Below are positions 15,597-24,834 of a stretch of 36,051 nucleotides of DNA, piece by piece (within the stretch, counting starts at the first letter, position 1; each line of letters begins with the position of its first letter). The translations under genes were made by a program, and so were the position numbers. The stretch is from Actinoplanes siamensis (lineage in GTDB: Bacteria > Actinomycetota > Actinomycetes > Mycobacteriales > Micromonosporaceae), in NCBI RefSeq assembly GCF_016862395.1, contig NZ_BOMW01000083.1:1-36051 (forward strand), written 5' to 3'. The notes under the pieces were generated by a model that saw only the letters and a list, made by a program, of their open reading frames with translations, had not been told where the DNA came from and did no database searches.

Positions 15597-18007
15597 GACA
15601 GCCTCGCCACCAGCGCCTCGCTGGCAACGACCATGTCGATGCTGTCCATGTCGCAGTGCCCATGCACCGCCCTCGCCACGGCTTTCACCGTGTCGACGGC
15701 CCGCGGCACTCGGCTACGGTTCAGTTGGGTGTAGAGATCCCCGCGGCGACGGGGATCACCGAACAGCCCGAGGGTCAACATGTCCTGGACGCTGTGAGCC
15801 GTACCCAAGGCCGCGTCGATCTCCCGCAAGGGCGTGCCCGCCGCATACTGCGCTGATCGATAGCGGTCCATCGCCGTTGCTTCGAGCGCGGACCGGCAGA
15901 ACCCGGCGACCATCAGCCGCCTCGCCTGTTCCGGGATCTCCTTATCGCGAGCGACCGCCCGGGCGTCCTCCAGGTAGCGCTTGGCAGGCCACAGGTTCTT
16001 GCGCACTTCGACGACCGAGCCTTCCCGCCGGGTCACCTCGCGGACGTCGGCGTCGATGCCGAGTCGCCGGATCGCTTCGGGCAGGCGGTCGTCGTGGGTG
16101 AACACCACGACCTGCCGGGTACGCGCTACCTCCCGCAACACCTCGGCGAACCCGTCGACCTTGCTCGGGTCCATGCTCTGCACCGGGTCGTCGATCACCG
16201 CAAACCGGTACGGGCTCGCATCGGCGCAGGCCCGCGGCAGGAACAGCGCCAGACCGAACGCGTGCAGCTCGCCCTGGCTCATCACGGCGAGCGCCGGGGT
16301 GTCCGTGCCGTCGACGGCCACCGAGATGTCGACCCGTCGCCGGGTGTTGGTGCCCCCGAGCTTGATCTCGCCCATCGCGACGTTACTTTCCTGCCGCAGC
16401 AGATCCCAGATGCGCTGGGACTGCTGGGCAGCCGCCTGGAAACGGTCGTCCCGCATCCGGTCGGCGACCGCAGTCAGGGCATTGCGGGCCTTGGTCAGCA
16501 GCGTCAGCTCGTCGGCTTCGGCCCGGACGACCTGGGCGTCCTCCACCCACCGGCGGATCGCGGCACCGGGTTCCTGCCACGCGTCATGCCGACCGGCCAG
16601 CCACTCGGCCGCAGCCGCACTCAGCCGCTGGTGGGCTACTGAGACGGCCTCCCAGGAAACCTGGTCGGCCCCCAGTGCCTCCAGAGCCTGGTCGGTTGCG
16701 GAGCACTGATCAGGCAGTACGGAGGCAAGAGCCGCCACGACCGGGTCCAACATCCGGCGTACGTCGTTGATCTCGCCCTGCGCCTGCCGCAGCAGCTCAC
16801 CCGATCGATCGGTCGCGGCACGCACCGTCGCGGTGGCGGAGCGCAGCCGGCTGACCTCCTGCTCGGCGCCTTCCCGCCACGCGCTGTCGAGGACACCGAC
16901 CTGACACACCGGGCATGACCGATCGCCCTGATCCCGGTGCATCTCCAGGGCACCCCAGAGCAGGTCCGCCACCCGATGCCCGACGGCCGTCTCGGTCCGG
17001 GCGAGCTGCTGCACCGACTCCTGCGCCTTGGCCAGCTCGCGCAGGGTGTGTCCGACCTCCGGCAGTTCCAGCTCGGCGAGCCGCCGCGCGGCTGACGCCG
17101 CATGGGCGTCGACTCCACCGGTTTCTCCGGCAGCCAGGTCGGCGAGCGCCGCCAGGTTCGCCCGCGCAGCCTGTTTCCCCAGCAGCCGTACGGCTTCAGC
17201 AGCTCGCGGGTCGTCCATACCTTCGAGCCGGGTACGCAGATCGTTGAACGCACCCCGCAGCGCGACCACCCGATCGTCACGCTCCTTGCGCAACGTCTGG
17301 AGCCGCGCGCTGGCGGTGGAGAGCGGCGCCAGCCCGAGGATCGGCGCGATCGAGTCGTACAGCTCAGTGGGTTTGGCGCCGATCACCCGCTCCAGGTCCC
17401 GGGCGGAGAGGTACGGACGGAACCGATCTGACGGGCCCAGCCACTCGGGCCGGTCCTCCGGCGGCACGGTGGCGCCGTTGCGGGTCACGCTCATCGTCGA
17501 GGCGGCCAGGTCTGTCTCGCCGACGCCCCAGGCGCGACGGATGACGACCGGCTGCCCGCTCGACGCGGACCGCAGCTTCACCGTGATCGAGCGCTCGCCT
17601 GTGTAGTGCACGTTTCGCCATCCCTCACGGAAGACGGCCGGGCGCTGCGACCAACGCGGCGAGTCCTCGGTGAGGCCGTACTCGATCGATTCGGCGAGGC
17701 TGGACTTTGCGGAGCCGTTACGGCCGGCGATGACAGTCAGACCCGGTTCGGGCTTGAGCCGGAGTGCGGTGTGCGGGCCGATTCCCCGGAAACCGGTGGC
17801 TTCCACCGACTCCAGAAAGACCTCCGGCGCGTCGTCGGACTCGGCCGAGCCGACGGGCACATCGGGCAGCGCCTCGCCGCGCATGACGGCCGCAAGAGTT
17901 TCCTCGCCCCGGAAGGCTGCGAGGACCAGATCGGTCTCCGGGCCGGTTGCGCCGTGAGCGCTCAGCCGGTCGGCGAGTTCGTGGTAGAGCGTGATTGCCT
18001 CGTCCAT
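15593..18007 (-). CDS. Rad50/SMC-like ABC ATPase with zinc hook
   Basis: This 804-residue ATPase is of the Rad50/SMC class. The N-terminal half holds GFRGIG and a Walker A reading GRNGSAKS (95-102), where the usual second glycine of GSGKS is alanine. Coiled-coil arms flank a CPVC zinc-hook motif at 365-368. The C-terminal half has the ABC signature MSQGE (576-580), Walker B FAVIDDP (602-608) and an H-loop (His638). Residues 650-804 form an extra helical domain containing RRLMVAGFCRSALEATAMDRYR. Related hook ATPases sense DNA ends or phage DNA in RloC, Lamassu and similar systems. It is 111 bases after the beta-repeat membrane protein gene on the same strand. Confidence 0.85.
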   Translation of the reverse strand: MDEAITLYHELADRLSAHGATGPETDLVLAAFRGEETLAAVMRGEALPDVPVGSAESDDAPEVFLESVEATGFRGIGPHTALRLKPEPGLTVIAGRNGSAKSSLAESIEYGLTEDSPRWSQRPAVFREGWRNVHYTGERSITVKLRSASSGQPVVIRRAWGVGETDLAASTMSVTRNGATVPPEDRPEWLGPSDRFRPYLSARDLERVIGAKPTELYDSIAPILGLAPLSTASARLQTLRKERDDRVVALRGAFNDLRTRLEGMDDPRAAEAVRLLGKQAARANLAALADLAAGETGGVDAHAASAARRLAELELPEVGHTLRELAKAQESVQQLARTETAVGHRVADLLWGALEMHRDQGDRSCPVCQVGVLDSAWREGAEQEVSRLRSATATVRAATDRSGELLRQAQGEINDVRRMLDPVVAALASVLPDQCSATDQALEALGADQVSWEAVSVAHQRLSAAAAEWLAGRHDAWQEPGAAIRRWVEDAQVVRAEADELTLLTKARNALTAVADRMRDDRFQAAAQQSQRIWDLLRQESNVAMGEIKLGGTNTRRRVDISVAVDGTDTPALAVMSQGELHAFGLALFLPRACADASPYRFAVIDDPVQSMDPSKVDGFAEVLREVARTRQVVVFTHDDRLPEAIRRLGIDADVREVTRREGSVVEVRKNLWPAKRYLEDARAVARDKEIPEQARRLMVAGFCRSALEATAMDRYRSAQYAAGTPLREIDAALGTAHSVQDMLTLGLFGDPRRRGDLYTQLNRSRVPRAVDTVKAVARAVHGHCDMDSIDMVVASEALVARLS

Positions 18008-18118
18008 GAGGACCCCCTGTTTACTGCCGGTTTGATGCTCTGTTCGCGGCAGAGCGGTGTTGCGGTCAGTGGTGCGGGCGGAGCTGTGGAACGCGGTGGA
18101 TCTGGCGGAACGAGCTGG

Positions 18119-18922
18119 TCAGGACGGCGAGATGGTCCACTTGCCGTCGGCGGTCACCTCGACCAGCGCGGGTGCCTGCAGCGGCCGGGTGCCGGAGTAG
18201 CCACCGATCTCGTTGACGAGCAGGCCGCCCTCACCGGTTTCGAGTGAGTAGGCCTGGATCACGAAGTTCGACGACCCCTTGGAGTGGGTGATCTTCGCCT
18301 TGGTGGCGTTGCCGCCGAGCACGACGACGTCATCGCCCTTGCCGGACGCTTTACCGGAGGCGGCTTTGGTGGCGAGCTGGTCGACGGACCCGATCGTCAG
18401 CGTCCAGCGGCCGGCCGCCTCGATCTCGAACTGGGTGGTCTGTGCCCCGTCCTCGAGGTTGATCCACCGCTTGCCCCTGTAGGCGCCGATCTCGTTGACC
18501 AGCAGCGACTCCGGGCCGTCGCTCTTGAGCACGGTGTTGCTGGAGCACCGGCAGTCGAAGACGACCACCGACAGATCGGTGAGCGGCGGGATGGCCACCA
18601 CGTCGTCACCACGCCCCTTGATCACCCGCGGCTTGGCGACCGCGGGCTCGGTGGTGGCCGGCGTGGTCGCAACCGGCTCCGTCGTGACTGCGGTCGTCGG
18701 CTCCTCGGGCGTCCCCGTGGCCTTGACCGGCTCGGTACTCGGCACCGAGACGGCCCCCAGCTTCGAAGGCTCTTCCTCACCGTTCATCGCGGCGATGCCC
18801 ACTCCGCAGCACAGCAGGACCATGACGGAAGCCGCGGCTCCGGCGATCACAAAGATGCGCTTGCCTCGCTTCGGCTGGGGCACGGGCTGCGGAAACGGAT
18901 AAGGATTCTGCGGAAGAGTCAT
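18119..18922 (-). CDS. Membrane-anchored protein with two beta repeats
   Basis: The protein begins MTLPQNP, has a proline-rich cytoplasmic leader, basic residues (KRGKR) and one membrane span (about 23-46), then a Thr/Pro/Glu-rich spacer (50-100). Outside the membrane are two copies of an approximately 75-residue beta domain (103-179 and 194-267). Each starts G-x-GDDVV, contains LLVNEIGxYxG and ends with a W-T-I/L-x strand. A Cys pair (CRC) occurs only in copy 1. I do not know a function; an envelope sensor is possible. A perfect 16-base palindrome lies 90 bases upstream, and the zinc-hook ATPase gene follows on the same strand. Confidence 0.78.
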   Translation of the reverse strand: MTLPQNPYPFPQPVPQPKRGKRIFVIAGAAASVMVLLCCGVGIAAMNGEEEPSKLGAVSVPSTEPVKATGTPEEPTTAVTTEPVATTPATTEPAVAKPRVIKGRGDDVVAIPPLTDLSVVVFDCRCSSNTVLKSDGPESLLVNEIGAYRGKRWINLEDGAQTTQFEIEAAGRWTLTIGSVDQLATKAASGKASGKGDDVVVLGGNATKAKITHSKGSSNFVIQAYSLETGEGGLLVNEIGGYSGTRPLQAPALVEVTADGKWTISPS

Positions 18923-19011
18923 CGAAGTCCCCCTGTCGATCGAACAACATCGCTTGCCGTTCGGTAGGAACAGGAGAGCACAGGATTTGACAGTCTATCG
19001 ACGAGATTCGC

Positions 19012-19027
19012 GATAACCCGGGTTATC
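19012..19027. promoter_or_regulatory. Perfect 16-bp palindromic operator, copy 1
   Basis: GATAACCCGGGTTATC is a perfect palindrome located 90 bases upstream of the beta-repeat membrane protein gene. A TAGACT hexamer on the minus strand about 17 bases downstream of the palindrome's CGGGTT could be a -10 box, so the palindrome would cover the -35 region. The same site with one change occurs at 26339. Confidence 0.65.
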
Positions 19028-19119
19028 AGCTTGCTAATGAATGCCGAAACCTAAGTCGCTGATGGCATCAGGTACGCGGACTTGAGGCCCTCGTTCCCGA
19101 TGCCATCAGATCGATGGTT

Positions 19120-22100
19120 TCAGTTACGCGGGTCGGCTGCGAGCTTTCGGGCGACGCTTTCGACCCTGCTCAACCGAGTAGCCGCCACCTCGGTCAGCGA
19201 CCTGCGCCCGTAGGTTTCCAGCGTTGCCCGGAAGACGGCCTCACGGTTGTCCCATCCGAGTCGCCCCGCATGGACAGCCATGACCATGGCGAGCTCTGCG
19301 GGTGGCACCTCGTCGAGGACCCGTGGGCCCAGGGTCCGCAGCAGCAGCCGAGGCTGACTCGGCAGCCGGTAGGTGCATGGCTGGATGCCGGGATCTCGCA
19401 GCGGGTTGTCCTGGATGAGCAGTCCGCGGCGGACCGCTGCGGTGATGACCTTGTTGATGGCGCTCGCCGACACCCTGGTGACGCGCTGGCCGCCGGCGGC
19501 TCTGACGTACGCACTCTGCAGCCGCTCACCGAGAATCGGTCCTTCACGTTCGACGATGGCGAGCAGCGCCTCCCGCATTCCCGACGGGGCCGGATCGTTC
19601 GGGCGTGGTGCCGCACCCTGATAGGTCCGGTACGGCTCGAGAACGAACGACCCGACCCAGGTGGAAGCCTCTGTGACCCCACTGCCGTCCGGCCGGGGAA
19701 CACGCCACACCCCTGGCTGGACCTCCTGGTTACTCGGTGCGGATGCGCGGCGCTGCGTCTCCACGACCGGCAGCGGAGGCACCGGCGGCACGGAGTCCCG
19801 TTGTGGCTCGACCCGCGGTTCGGCATCCGCAACGGTTGTGCTCGTCGGCTCACTGTCTGGCACGGACTCGTTCGGAACGGCTGGTGTGGTGGGACGTGCC
19901 GGGAGCGGCGCAGGCGCGATCGGGGCTGTCGGTGCCGGCTCACTCGGCGGCACGACAGCCGCCGGACGACTCGCGACAGCCCGCTCACCTTGATCGGCGG
20001 GCCTGGACGGCGCGACCACCGGGGCAGCGGGCTCGGCAGGCTCAGACCAGTCGGACGGGCGGATACCGCGTCGCTCCAGGGCGGCCCACAGGTCGCGCAG
20101 CACGGAAGCCTCGTCCACCACGAAGGCCGATTGGGGGATCCGGAAGAACTCCCAACCGCAGCGTTCCAGTTCCCGCTGGCGTGCCATGTCCGCCTCGTAA
20201 CGGTCCGGTCCGTGCCAGGCGTCGCCATCACATTCGACGGCGAGCCGGCCGTGCGGCCCGACCACCACCAGGTCGATCGAGTAGCCGATCGCCTCGTACT
20301 GCGGCACCACGGTGAATCCGCGGCCGACCAGCCGGTTGTAGACACGCTGCTCGAAGAGCGAGTCGAACGGGCTGACCCGCCGGTCCTCGGGCACGTCGGT
20401 GGGTAGTTCGACGCCCTCGTGGGCGGTGGGACGCGCGGAGACGCCGTAGCAATAGTCCAGAAGCTGGTGGCGCAGGTCCTCCGGGTTACCCAGGTCGCTG
20501 GGCCGGACCGAGTGGAAGATCCACATCTGGTCCTTGGCCCGGGAGGCGGCGACGTTGTACCGCTGCATGTACATGTCACTCGTGGCCGCGCCGATACGCG
20601 TCCCGGGCTCCACAGCCGTGACCATGCTCAGGAACATCACGTCACGCTCGGAGCCCTGGAAGTCGGCTGAGTCACCGCAGCGCAGGTCGCGGCGCTCCCA
20701 TTCGGCCGGGTCCAGTTGTTCCAGCAGCAGACGCTGGATGTGTTTGGCCTGGTGCGGGCCTTGCAAGGAGATGACGCCGAAGGTCAGGCCGTCGTAGCGG
20801 GGATCCTGCGCGCACGCCACGATCTGCTCGACGATCGCCTCGGCCTCGGGTGGATTCACCTTGCCGGCCGTCCCTCGCACGTAGCCGGTCTCCACGAAGA
20901 CCGGCTTGATCGGCTCGAGACGGTCGGCGCCGTACTGGCGAACCGGGATGAGTCGGATGTTCTCCGGCTCGTACGCGATCCGGTTGGAGAAGTTGATGAT
21001 CTCCGGAACGCAGCGGCGGTGCTCGGTCAGCGCGATGAGGCCGGTGAAGCGCATCTTGGCCTCGTCGAAGAAGCTGCGCTTCGGGTCCTGCCACGACGCC
21101 CGGTACGGGTCGTCGTACAGATACTGGGAAGCGAGATCACGCAGGTGCTGCTGGTCCACGCCGACCGCGGCCGGGGAGACCTGCTTGTCGTCGCCGATCA
21201 CGACGATCTTCGGAGCCAGGTACTGCAGGAAGGTCGCGGCCAGTCCGGCCTGGGACGCCTCGTCGACGACCACCACGTCGAACATGTTGGGCTGGACCTG
21301 CAGCTGCTCTGCGATCCGGTAGATCGGCATGATCCACACCGGCACCGACGACCGGCAGCGGTCCATGGCCTGACGGATCTCCGCCCGGCGCAGGTGGGCA
21401 TATTTGCCGGTCCCTTTACCCAGGCCACGGACGAGTTGCCCGTACTGCTGCAGGTTGGCCCGGGCGGAGCCGCTGATCCGCGACGGAGACGCGGCGTGCC
21501 GCCAGGCCCGCTCAGCGGCCAACTCCTCGACGTGGCGACGGATCGTCTGCTCGACCTCACTGATCTCGGCTTGAAGCCGGTTGAGGTCGGCGACCTGCCG
21601 GTTCCCGAGCCACACGCCGGTGACCGCCCAGGCCCACGCCTGCTCCCAACGTGCGAGACGGTCATCCCACACGTCGTCCTCGGGAAGGGCGGTGATCGCC
21701 TCATGAACCCGGGCGGCCCCCTGCTGGAGCCGGGCTCCGAGCCGGTCACGGCACTGCCCCTGCCCACGCGCCTCGACCAACCGGGCGAGCCGGTGCACCG
21801 CGACGGCGTACCCATCGACATCACGATTGGCGACAGATTGCGCCAAAGTAAGCACCACCGGCGAGACGGCCGGGTCGTGGATCAGGCCGGTGACGGGTTC
21901 CACCGCGGCGTCGACGGCAGCCCGCATGACGAGCAGCTGGTCGTCGGTGGCGGCCGCATCGACCAGCGCGGCATAGGATCGAACGGCCGAGAGGTCGGCC
22001 CATTCCGGGCGGGGAAGGCGCCATGCGGCGAGGCGCTGGTCCTGCTGGGCGAGATCCGCCCCGAGAGCGAGAACGCGATTCAACTGGTGAAGTTCAGTGA

Positions 22101-24474
22101 CGTGCCAGGTGAGCCGTTCGTCGAAGGTGTCCTCCGGCGGAATGACAACGCTGGCCGGCCAGGCCCGGTCGAGAGCCGCCAGCAACCGGCCGGCCTCCGT
22201 CCAGGCGAGGAAGGAGTCGATCGCGGCGACGGACGTGGGTGGGTTTCCGTCGACGCGTACGTGGGTGAAGAGGTCCCGGGCAGCCTTAACCGGTTTGGCG
22301 GCCAGCACACCGAGAACAGGCGTTCCGTCCGCCGCAATCTTGATCTTGCCGCCGGCGTTCAGATGTTCCCGCAGGTGTCGCGCCAAGGCCACCAATGGGG
22401 ACAGGTCGGGACCGGTCGAGCTGACCGAGGCGAAACCGAGGACCTGCACGTGCGGCTGCGCCTGCTGGGTGAGTTGATGCAGTTGGGCGGCACGGTTCCA
22501 CCAGACCTGGCCGCGGCCGGAGACGACATCGGCCAAGGCGTCGGCCATCCAGACCTCCCGGCGCCGCGCCAGGTCGTCGGCCGTGTCGGCGAGCCGATGC
22601 AGTTGCTGCCGCAGAACGGTGCGGTCGCCCGGTGGCATGGCCCGAACGGCGGCGAAGGCCGCGTGCCCCCGGCCACCCTGAAACGCCTCATGATCGACAC
22701 GGGCCTGGCTCTCGGCCGCTACGGCTGCCGCGAAGTCGGCCGGCGGCAGCAACGTTGCCGGGTCGGCCAGAACTTCCTGCGCCGCTGGCTCGTCAGCCGA
22801 CAGCCGATCATCGCGCAGCAGTCGCAGCCACTCGATCATCTCTGCGGCTGCCAGTGGTAGCTGGTGCGCGGGCTCGGCCGGGATCAACGGCCGCAACCAT
22901 CCGAACGGCTTCTCGTCGGCATTGTGTGCCGTGGCGATCGCCGCGAGCGTCCCACGGTAAGGACCCTGCTCGTGCTTCGTCACCTCGGCTGACCGCACGT
23001 CGACGATCCGCCGGTGCAGCAGGCTGCGGCTGCGTCGCAAACGGTCGATGGCGTCCAGATGGTGCTGGATCTTCCGGGCGGACTCATCGCCGTCGAAGTC
23101 GATCGCCCGCTGCGAGATGGTGTTGACGGCGACCTTCAGGTCGGCCATGTCCTCGCGGGACGCGCCGACCACGGCCACTGACAACGGCCGGATAGCCTCC
23201 GGCAACTTCGCCCGCACCTCCTTGAGCGCCCGGTCCGTCTGCGCGGTGACCAGCACCCGCTTCCCCTGTGCGAGCAGATGGCTGAGCAGCGCCGCCGCGG
23301 TGTGGGTCTTACCGGTGCCCGGCGGACCCTGCACCAGGGTCTGGGCGTGCCGGTCGACCTGCTGCACGATCTGCAACTGCCGGTCGTTCACCGGCAGCGG
23401 CAGGTAGACCTCGTCGTCCACGGCCACCAGCGCACCCGGTGCCGGATCGGCCACCGTCGGCGGCCGGTGGTCCGGGTCGACCAGCGGCAGGACGCCTTCG
23501 GGCACGCTTTCGGCGTCGATCAGCTGCTCGCGAATCCGCTCCAGCACCTCGACCAGACCGTGATTGCGCCGGCGCAGCACCACGGCAGGTGCCAGCGTGA
23601 CCTCCGCGGTGGGCGCCGCCGCCCGGCCAGGATTCTCCGTCTCGGTGTAGACCGCGTCCGGGTCGAGACTGTTCGCGACCCGTTGCAGCACCTCGCCGAT
23701 CGCCGCCAGATCGAGCGGGTGATGCGCGTAGGTGCGTGCCAGTTCCCGGACCTCGCTAATGTGCCGCGACCTGGTCAGGCCAGAGTCCAGCATGTCGAGC
23801 TCGAGACGGAGCGGATCGACTGTCTCGGCGGCGGTCAGGTGCAGCGTGCCGCTGGCCGGATCCAGGTCGATACGCACCGGAACGGTGATCAGATGCCGCC
23901 GCACCACGGGATGATCGGCCGGCTTCCAGACCAGGCAGCCGACGGCGAGCACCAACTCCTTCTCTTCCGGGTTGCTGGCCGCTTCAGCCTGCATCGCGAA
24001 GAGGGCTCCGTAGGCGTCGCGCACCGGCTTCTCGACGCGTTCCCGGTCTGCCCACTGCGTCCAGCCGATCAACCACCGCTCATATGCCAGCGGGATCCGC
24101 GGATGATCGGCCAGAAGCAACACCTCCGGCTCGGCCTCCTCGCCTTCCGGCACTGGGCCGGGGATCTCCAGTGCGAGCTTCGGCACGACGTCCGGGTCGT
24201 CACACCCGGCTTCCAGCCATCGGGCCACCTCGGAACTCGGCGCCGGCGGACGCATCCGGTCGAGACGATCGATATGCCCGATCTCGGCACCCGGCTCCGG
24301 TGCCACATCCCAGTGCGCGAAGTGCACCGCCGGGTGCCGGGGCATGTCCCTGGTCCAGGCGATCTCATACCCGTCCACGGTTCTCGGGGCCGTCGTCACC
24401 GACTGCTGCGCCCGGGCGAGAAACTCGAACAGTCGGATCGCGCGGTCGAGGCGACTCGCTGGAGCGGTGGTCAA
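19120..24474 (-). CDS. Giant SF1 helicase fused to Vsr-like nuclease
   Basis: This is a 1784-residue protein. Residues 1-370 are an uncharacterised alpha/beta region. An Upf1-type SF1 helicase follows, with Walker A GPPGTGKT (about 382-389), a long helical insertion, VVVVDEASQAG (about 1070), GDDKQVSP, ALTEHRRC, QGSERDVMFLS (about 1270) and YNVAASRAKDQ. Next is a Vsr/DUF559-like nuclease (about 1365-1450) with SPFDSLFEQRV and IDLVVVGPHGRLAVECDGDAWHG, a proline-rich linker, and a winged-helix-like C-terminus (MREALLAIVEREGPILGERL). Helicase-Vsr fusions are known in phage-defence loci. The start is a TTG with AAGGGAA upstream; a stop codon lies shortly before it. The 3' end is free of neighbours. 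Confidence 0.88.
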   Translation of the reverse strand: MTTAPASRLDRAIRLFEFLARAQQSVTTAPRTVDGYEIAWTRDMPRHPAVHFAHWDVAPEPGAEIGHIDRLDRMRPPAPSSEVARWLEAGCDDPDVVPKLALEIPGPVPEGEEAEPEVLLLADHPRIPLAYERWLIGWTQWADRERVEKPVRDAYGALFAMQAEAASNPEEKELVLAVGCLVWKPADHPVVRRHLITVPVRIDLDPASGTLHLTAAETVDPLRLELDMLDSGLTRSRHISEVRELARTYAHHPLDLAAIGEVLQRVANSLDPDAVYTETENPGRAAAPTAEVTLAPAVVLRRRNHGLVEVLERIREQLIDAESVPEGVLPLVDPDHRPPTVADPAPGALVAVDDEVYLPLPVNDRQLQIVQQVDRHAQTLVQGPPGTGKTHTAAALLSHLLAQGKRVLVTAQTDRALKEVRAKLPEAIRPLSVAVVGASREDMADLKVAVNTISQRAIDFDGDESARKIQHHLDAIDRLRRSRSLLHRRIVDVRSAEVTKHEQGPYRGTLAAIATAHNADEKPFGWLRPLIPAEPAHQLPLAAAEMIEWLRLLRDDRLSADEPAAQEVLADPATLLPPADFAAAVAAESQARVDHEAFQGGRGHAAFAAVRAMPPGDRTVLRQQLHRLADTADDLARRREVWMADALADVVSGRGQVWWNRAAQLHQLTQQAQPHVQVLGFASVSSTGPDLSPLVALARHLREHLNAGGKIKIAADGTPVLGVLAAKPVKAARDLFTHVRVDGNPPTSVAAIDSFLAWTEAGRLLAALDRAWPASVVIPPEDTFDERLTWHVTELHQLNRVLALGADLAQQDQRLAAWRLPRPEWADLSAVRSYAALVDAAATDDQLLVMRAAVDAAVEPVTGLIHDPAVSPVVLTLAQSVANRDVDGYAVAVHRLARLVEARGQGQCRDRLGARLQQGAARVHEAITALPEDDVWDDRLARWEQAWAWAVTGVWLGNRQVADLNRLQAEISEVEQTIRRHVEELAAERAWRHAASPSRISGSARANLQQYGQLVRGLGKGTGKYAHLRRAEIRQAMDRCRSSVPVWIMPIYRIAEQLQVQPNMFDVVVVDEASQAGLAATFLQYLAPKIVVIGDDKQVSPAAVGVDQQHLRDLASQYLYDDPYRASWQDPKRSFFDEAKMRFTGLIALTEHRRCVPEIINFSNRIAYEPENIRLIPVRQYGADRLEPIKPVFVETGYVRGTAGKVNPPEAEAIVEQIVACAQDPRYDGLTFGVISLQGPHQAKHIQRLLLEQLDPAEWERRDLRCGDSADFQGSERDVMFLSMVTAVEPGTRIGAATSDMYMQRYNVAASRAKDQMWIFHSVRPSDLGNPEDLRHQLLDYCYGVSARPTAHEGVELPTDVPEDRRVSPFDSLFEQRVYNRLVGRGFTVVPQYEAIGYSIDLVVVGPHGRLAVECDGDAWHGPDRYEADMARQRELERCGWEFFRIPQSAFVVDEASVLRDLWAALERRGIRPSDWSEPAEPAAPVVAPSRPADQGERAVASRPAAVVPPSEPAPTAPIAPAPLPARPTTPAVPNESVPDSEPTSTTVADAEPRVEPQRDSVPPVPPLPVVETQRRASAPSNQEVQPGVWRVPRPDGSGVTEASTWVGSFVLEPYRTYQGAAPRPNDPAPSGMREALLAIVEREGPILGERLQSAYVRAAGGQRVTRVSASAINKVITAAVRRGLLIQDNPLRDPGIQPCTYRLPSQPRLLLRTLGPRVLDEVPPAELAMVMAVHAGRLGWDNREAVFRATLETYGRRSLTEVAATRLSRVESVARKLAADPRN

Positions 24475-24834
24475 GGCGGAGTTCCCTTCAGGGCGATGAT
24501 TCAGCTACGCGTTCAGGACGGGCGTATGGACCTACTCGGCGCCGGCGAATCCGGTCACGGCGGATGTGACGAGTCCGCACAGTCATCCGGCCCGAAAAGT
24601 CGCCGTCGTGACCCCCGCAGCGGAGGGCCGCCGACCCAGCATCGATAGCCGGCTGGCACGGATGTGCGGCCGGATTGCTGATCGGAAAAGGCACGGGCGA
24701 ACATGAGAACGGACCAGAACACTAGACGTGACGCAACGGCTACCGCTGCCCGCCTTTACGGGGGTGTTCTCAGGCCGTCCGGAGGATCGCAGCTGGCCCC
24801 GAGCGATGGTTTCTGTACGGTTGGAAGCCGACAG
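24475..24834. other. Intergenic region before the giant helicase gene
   Basis: This 360-base stretch separates the EcsC-like gene from the giant helicase gene; both are on the minus strand. It presumably holds the helicase promoter. I could not identify a convincing -10/-35 pair, repeat or small gene, and no copy of the GATAACCCGGGTTATC site is present. Confidence 0.5.

Noticed and set aside
20716..22860. Long plus-strand open frame opposite the giant helicase
   Set aside because: It is a shadow frame of a well-supported gene, without recognisable domains.
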